Position numbers and translations under genes: made by a program. From NCBI GenBank assembly GCA_946480595.1, contig CAMLKC010000058.1, positions 1 through 6,405 of the forward strand: a stretch of DNA of 6,405 nucleotides, read 5' to 3'. The stretch is from an uncultured Candidatus Saccharibacteria bacterium (GTDB lineage: Bacteria; Patescibacteria; Saccharimonadia; Saccharimonadales; CAMLKC01). Of the stretch, positions 5,115-6,405 are shown in pieces (position 1 is the stretch's first letter; every line of letters begins with the position of its first letter). The notes under the pieces were generated by a model, which was not told where the DNA came from, did no database searches, and saw only the letters and a program-made list of their open reading frames with translations.

Positions 5115-6197
5115 TTATTTATCCATGTGATGCTCCAAAAATGCAGTCATAAAACTGTCGATTTTTCCATCGAGAACACTCGCGGCGTCATGTTCCTCGT
5201 ACTTGGTACGCGTGTCTTTTACGAGAGTGTACGGGTGCAGTACGTAGTTACGGATCTGGCTCCCCCAGTTGGCCGACTCGCCCGCGTGCAGATCGCTGAC
5301 ATTCTCGGCATGCTGCTCAAGCCGAAGCTGCGCCAGCTTGGAACGCAAAATTTTCAGGGCCATTTCTTTGTTTTGAAGCTGCGAACGCTCGTTTTGGATA
5401 GCGACGACGATACCCGTCGGCAAATGAGTAACCCGCACGGCACTATCGGTCGTATTGACGCTCTGGCCACCATGGCCGCCCGCACGGTAGACGTCTATTT
5501 TGAGGTCTTTGTCGTTCAGCGCGACTTCTTCAGGCGCATCAATCTGTGGCAGAACTTCTACTAAGGCGAAGCTAGTCTGGCGAAGATTATCACTGTTAAA
5601 CGGACTCAGCCGCACCAATCGGTGCACGCCGTTTTCAGAACGCAACCTGCCATAGGCGTACGGGCCAGTCACGGCAATAACGCTGGTTTTAATCCCAGCC
5701 TCTTCCCCGGCGGACCGTTCTACCGCTGAGGTTTGGAATCCTGATTTTTCCGTCCAACGCAGGTACATGCGTTCAAGCATCTCGGCCCAGTCCTGCGCGT
5801 CTGTCCCTCCGGCGCCAGCGGTGATTCGCAAAATAGCATTGTGATCGTCGTATTCACCGTTAAACAAAAGCTCTTTTTTGCGCTCGGAGAATTCTTTTTC
5901 TATCGCGCCCACCTGGCCTTCAAACTCGCCCAGCAGGCTGTCATCGCCAAGCTCCATAAGCTCTTCCATATCGCTCGCCTGCGTTAGCAGTGTCTGCCAT
6001 GGTTCGACCATAGCTTTTAATGCGGCAAGCTGCTTGCTTTTTTCCTGGGCGTAGGCAGGATTATTCCAAATTTCAGGTGCCGACAACTCTTGTTCCATCA
6101 TTTCGAGCTGACCGGCTTTCTCGTCGATTTTCAGCCGCTTGTAGGCATCGGTAATATCAGTCTTTAGGCTATCGAGCCTTTTTTTCAGGGGTTGCAT
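5115..6197 (-). CDS. prfB: Peptide chain release factor 2 (RF2)
   Basis: Class I release factor that reads UAA and UGA in the ribosomal A site and triggers peptide release. At 360 residues it is full length (E. coli 365). An N-terminal helical domain is followed by ITAGAGGTDAQDWAEML (125-141) and GVHRLVRLSPF (190-200). SPF at 198-200 is the tripeptide that marks RF2 rather than RF1. The catalytic GGQ is at 243-245 in GHGGQSVNTT. WGSQIRNYVLHPY (311-323) is the conserved C-terminal block. The E. coli-type programmed frameshift near codon 25 is absent: that region (RLKIDEKAGQ, 21-30) is read in one frame with no stop. Position 207 in LRQTSF is Gln where many RF2 proteins have His. The gene starts 6 nt after the preceding gene's stop codon. 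Confidence 0.97.
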   Translation of the reverse strand: MQPLKKRLDSLKTDITDAYKRLKIDEKAGQLEMMEQELSAPEIWNNPAYAQEKSKQLAALKAMVEPWQTLLTQASDMEELMELGDDSLLGEFEGQVGAIEKEFSERKKELLFNGEYDDHNAILRITAGAGGTDAQDWAEMLERMYLRWTEKSGFQTSAVERSAGEEAGIKTSVIAVTGPYAYGRLRSENGVHRLVRLSPFNSDNLRQTSFALVEVLPQIDAPEEVALNDKDLKIDVYRAGGHGGQSVNTTDSAVRVTHLPTGIVVAIQNERSQLQNKEMALKILRSKLAQLRLEQHAENVSDLHAGESANWGSQIRNYVLHPYTLVKDTRTKYEEHDAASVLDGKIDSFMTAFLEHHMDK

Positions 6198-6203
6198 TAC
6201 CTA

Positions 6204-6405
6204 CTATTGTATCATCTGTCGCGCCCAGGCCTGCGCGTCGTATTCGTGTTCGTAGTCAAAGTCGGACTCCGGCACATCAAACGACAGTTTGTCATACTCG
6301 CCCTTTGCCTGCGCCATGTGGTAGGCCAACCGAAGCTCAGTCGTTTCACCAATACACTCGAATGGCTTCATAACGCCGTCGATACCAAGTAGTCCCTTGA
6401 ATGTT
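6204..6405 (-). CDS. C-terminal end of an unrecognised acidic protein (partial)
   Basis: The frame is open from the window edge and ends in two adjacent TAG codons (6206-6204 and 6203-6201). It gives 66 visible residues, starting TFKGLLGIDGVMKPFECIGE. The final third is rich in Asp, Glu and Tyr (ESDFDYEHEYDAQAW), with a short basic-amphipathic finish ARQMIQ. An internal ATG exists, but the frame continues upstream through it, so this is most likely the tail of a longer gene. I do not recognise the family. It does not look like SecA, the common neighbour of prfB in other bacteria. The 6-nt gap to prfB suggests co-transcription. Codon use resembles the neighbours. Confidence 0.7.
   Translation of the reverse strand, partial: TFKGLLGIDGVMKPFECIGETTELRLAYHMAQAKGEYDKLSFDVPESDFDYEHEYDAQAWARQMIQ
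6206..6214 (-). promoter_or_regulatory. Candidate extended -10 promoter of prfB inside the preceding gene
   Basis: TGA followed by TACAAT (6211-6206) gives an extended -10 matching consensus at 5 of 6 positions. It lies over the last codons of the upstream gene and ends 8 nt before the prfB ATG at 6197, so the transcript would be nearly leaderless. No -35 is recognisable. The same TACAATAG octamer opens the window upstream of rpmA. Co-transcription with the preceding gene is equally possible; AGTAGGTA before the ATG could act as a weak ribosome binding site. Confidence 0.45.

Noticed and set aside
5127..5564. Open frame on the + strand opposite the C-terminal half of prfB, 145 codons
   Set aside because: Antisense to highly conserved RF2 sequence, including the GGQ region; no supporting signals.
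6192..6392. Open frame on the + strand at the right end
   Set aside because: The - strand frame here is open to the window edge, ends 6 nt before prfB and fits the gene order; the + frame overlaps it and the prfB start.

Overview
This 6.4 kb window is bacterial chromosomal DNA of moderate GC and is almost fully coding. I infer a member of Candidatus Saccharibacteria (TM7, Patescibacteria/CPR). The basis is the style of the L27 and RF2 proteins, the compact layout, and a division locus coding for FtsE, FtsX and a PcsB-like CHAP hydrolase. This is recognition from memory, not a database match. The genes use TAA, TAG and TGA as stops, and an intact RF2 gene is present. That fits the standard code and argues against the CPR lineages that read UGA as glycine.

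Layout. One gene lies on the + strand: rpmA (L27, 44-352), which has a good Shine-Dalgarno and a strong hairpin terminator (371-400). Everything else is on the - strand, read from right to left. First comes the C-terminal end of an unrecognised acidic protein (6204-6405, cut by the window edge). It is followed by prfB (RF2, 5115-6197), ftsE (4379-5062), ftsX (3402-4382, overlapping ftsE by 4 nt), a secreted coiled-coil CHAP amidase/endopeptidase (2151-3347), an S41 C-terminal processing protease (847-2064) and a single-domain response regulator (417-800). The response regulator is convergent with rpmA, and the terminator between them may serve both strands. No stretch over 300 bp lacks a gene. 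I see no tRNA, rRNA, IS element, CRISPR array or large repeat.

How the genes work together. FtsE and FtsX form the cell-division ABC complex that, in Gram-positive bacteria, activates a PcsB/CwlO-type peptidoglycan hydrolase outside the membrane. The next gene encodes just such a hydrolase, so the three probably form one division-linked wall-cutting machine. The S41 protease that follows is membrane-anchored and could process or turn over envelope proteins, perhaps including the hydrolase (inference). The receiver-only regulator has no visible partner here.

Most unusual signal. Several - strand genes have a -10-like hexamer ending only 7-11 nt before the start codon, often with an extended TGn, and mostly without a Shine-Dalgarno. 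This predicts leaderless or nearly leaderless mRNAs. The clearest case is the CHAP gene. A TTGACA / 17 nt / TGG-TAACAT promoter puts the transcription start at or next to the A of the ATG at 3347, and shows that the longer reading frame starting at TTG 3383 is simply the -35 box.
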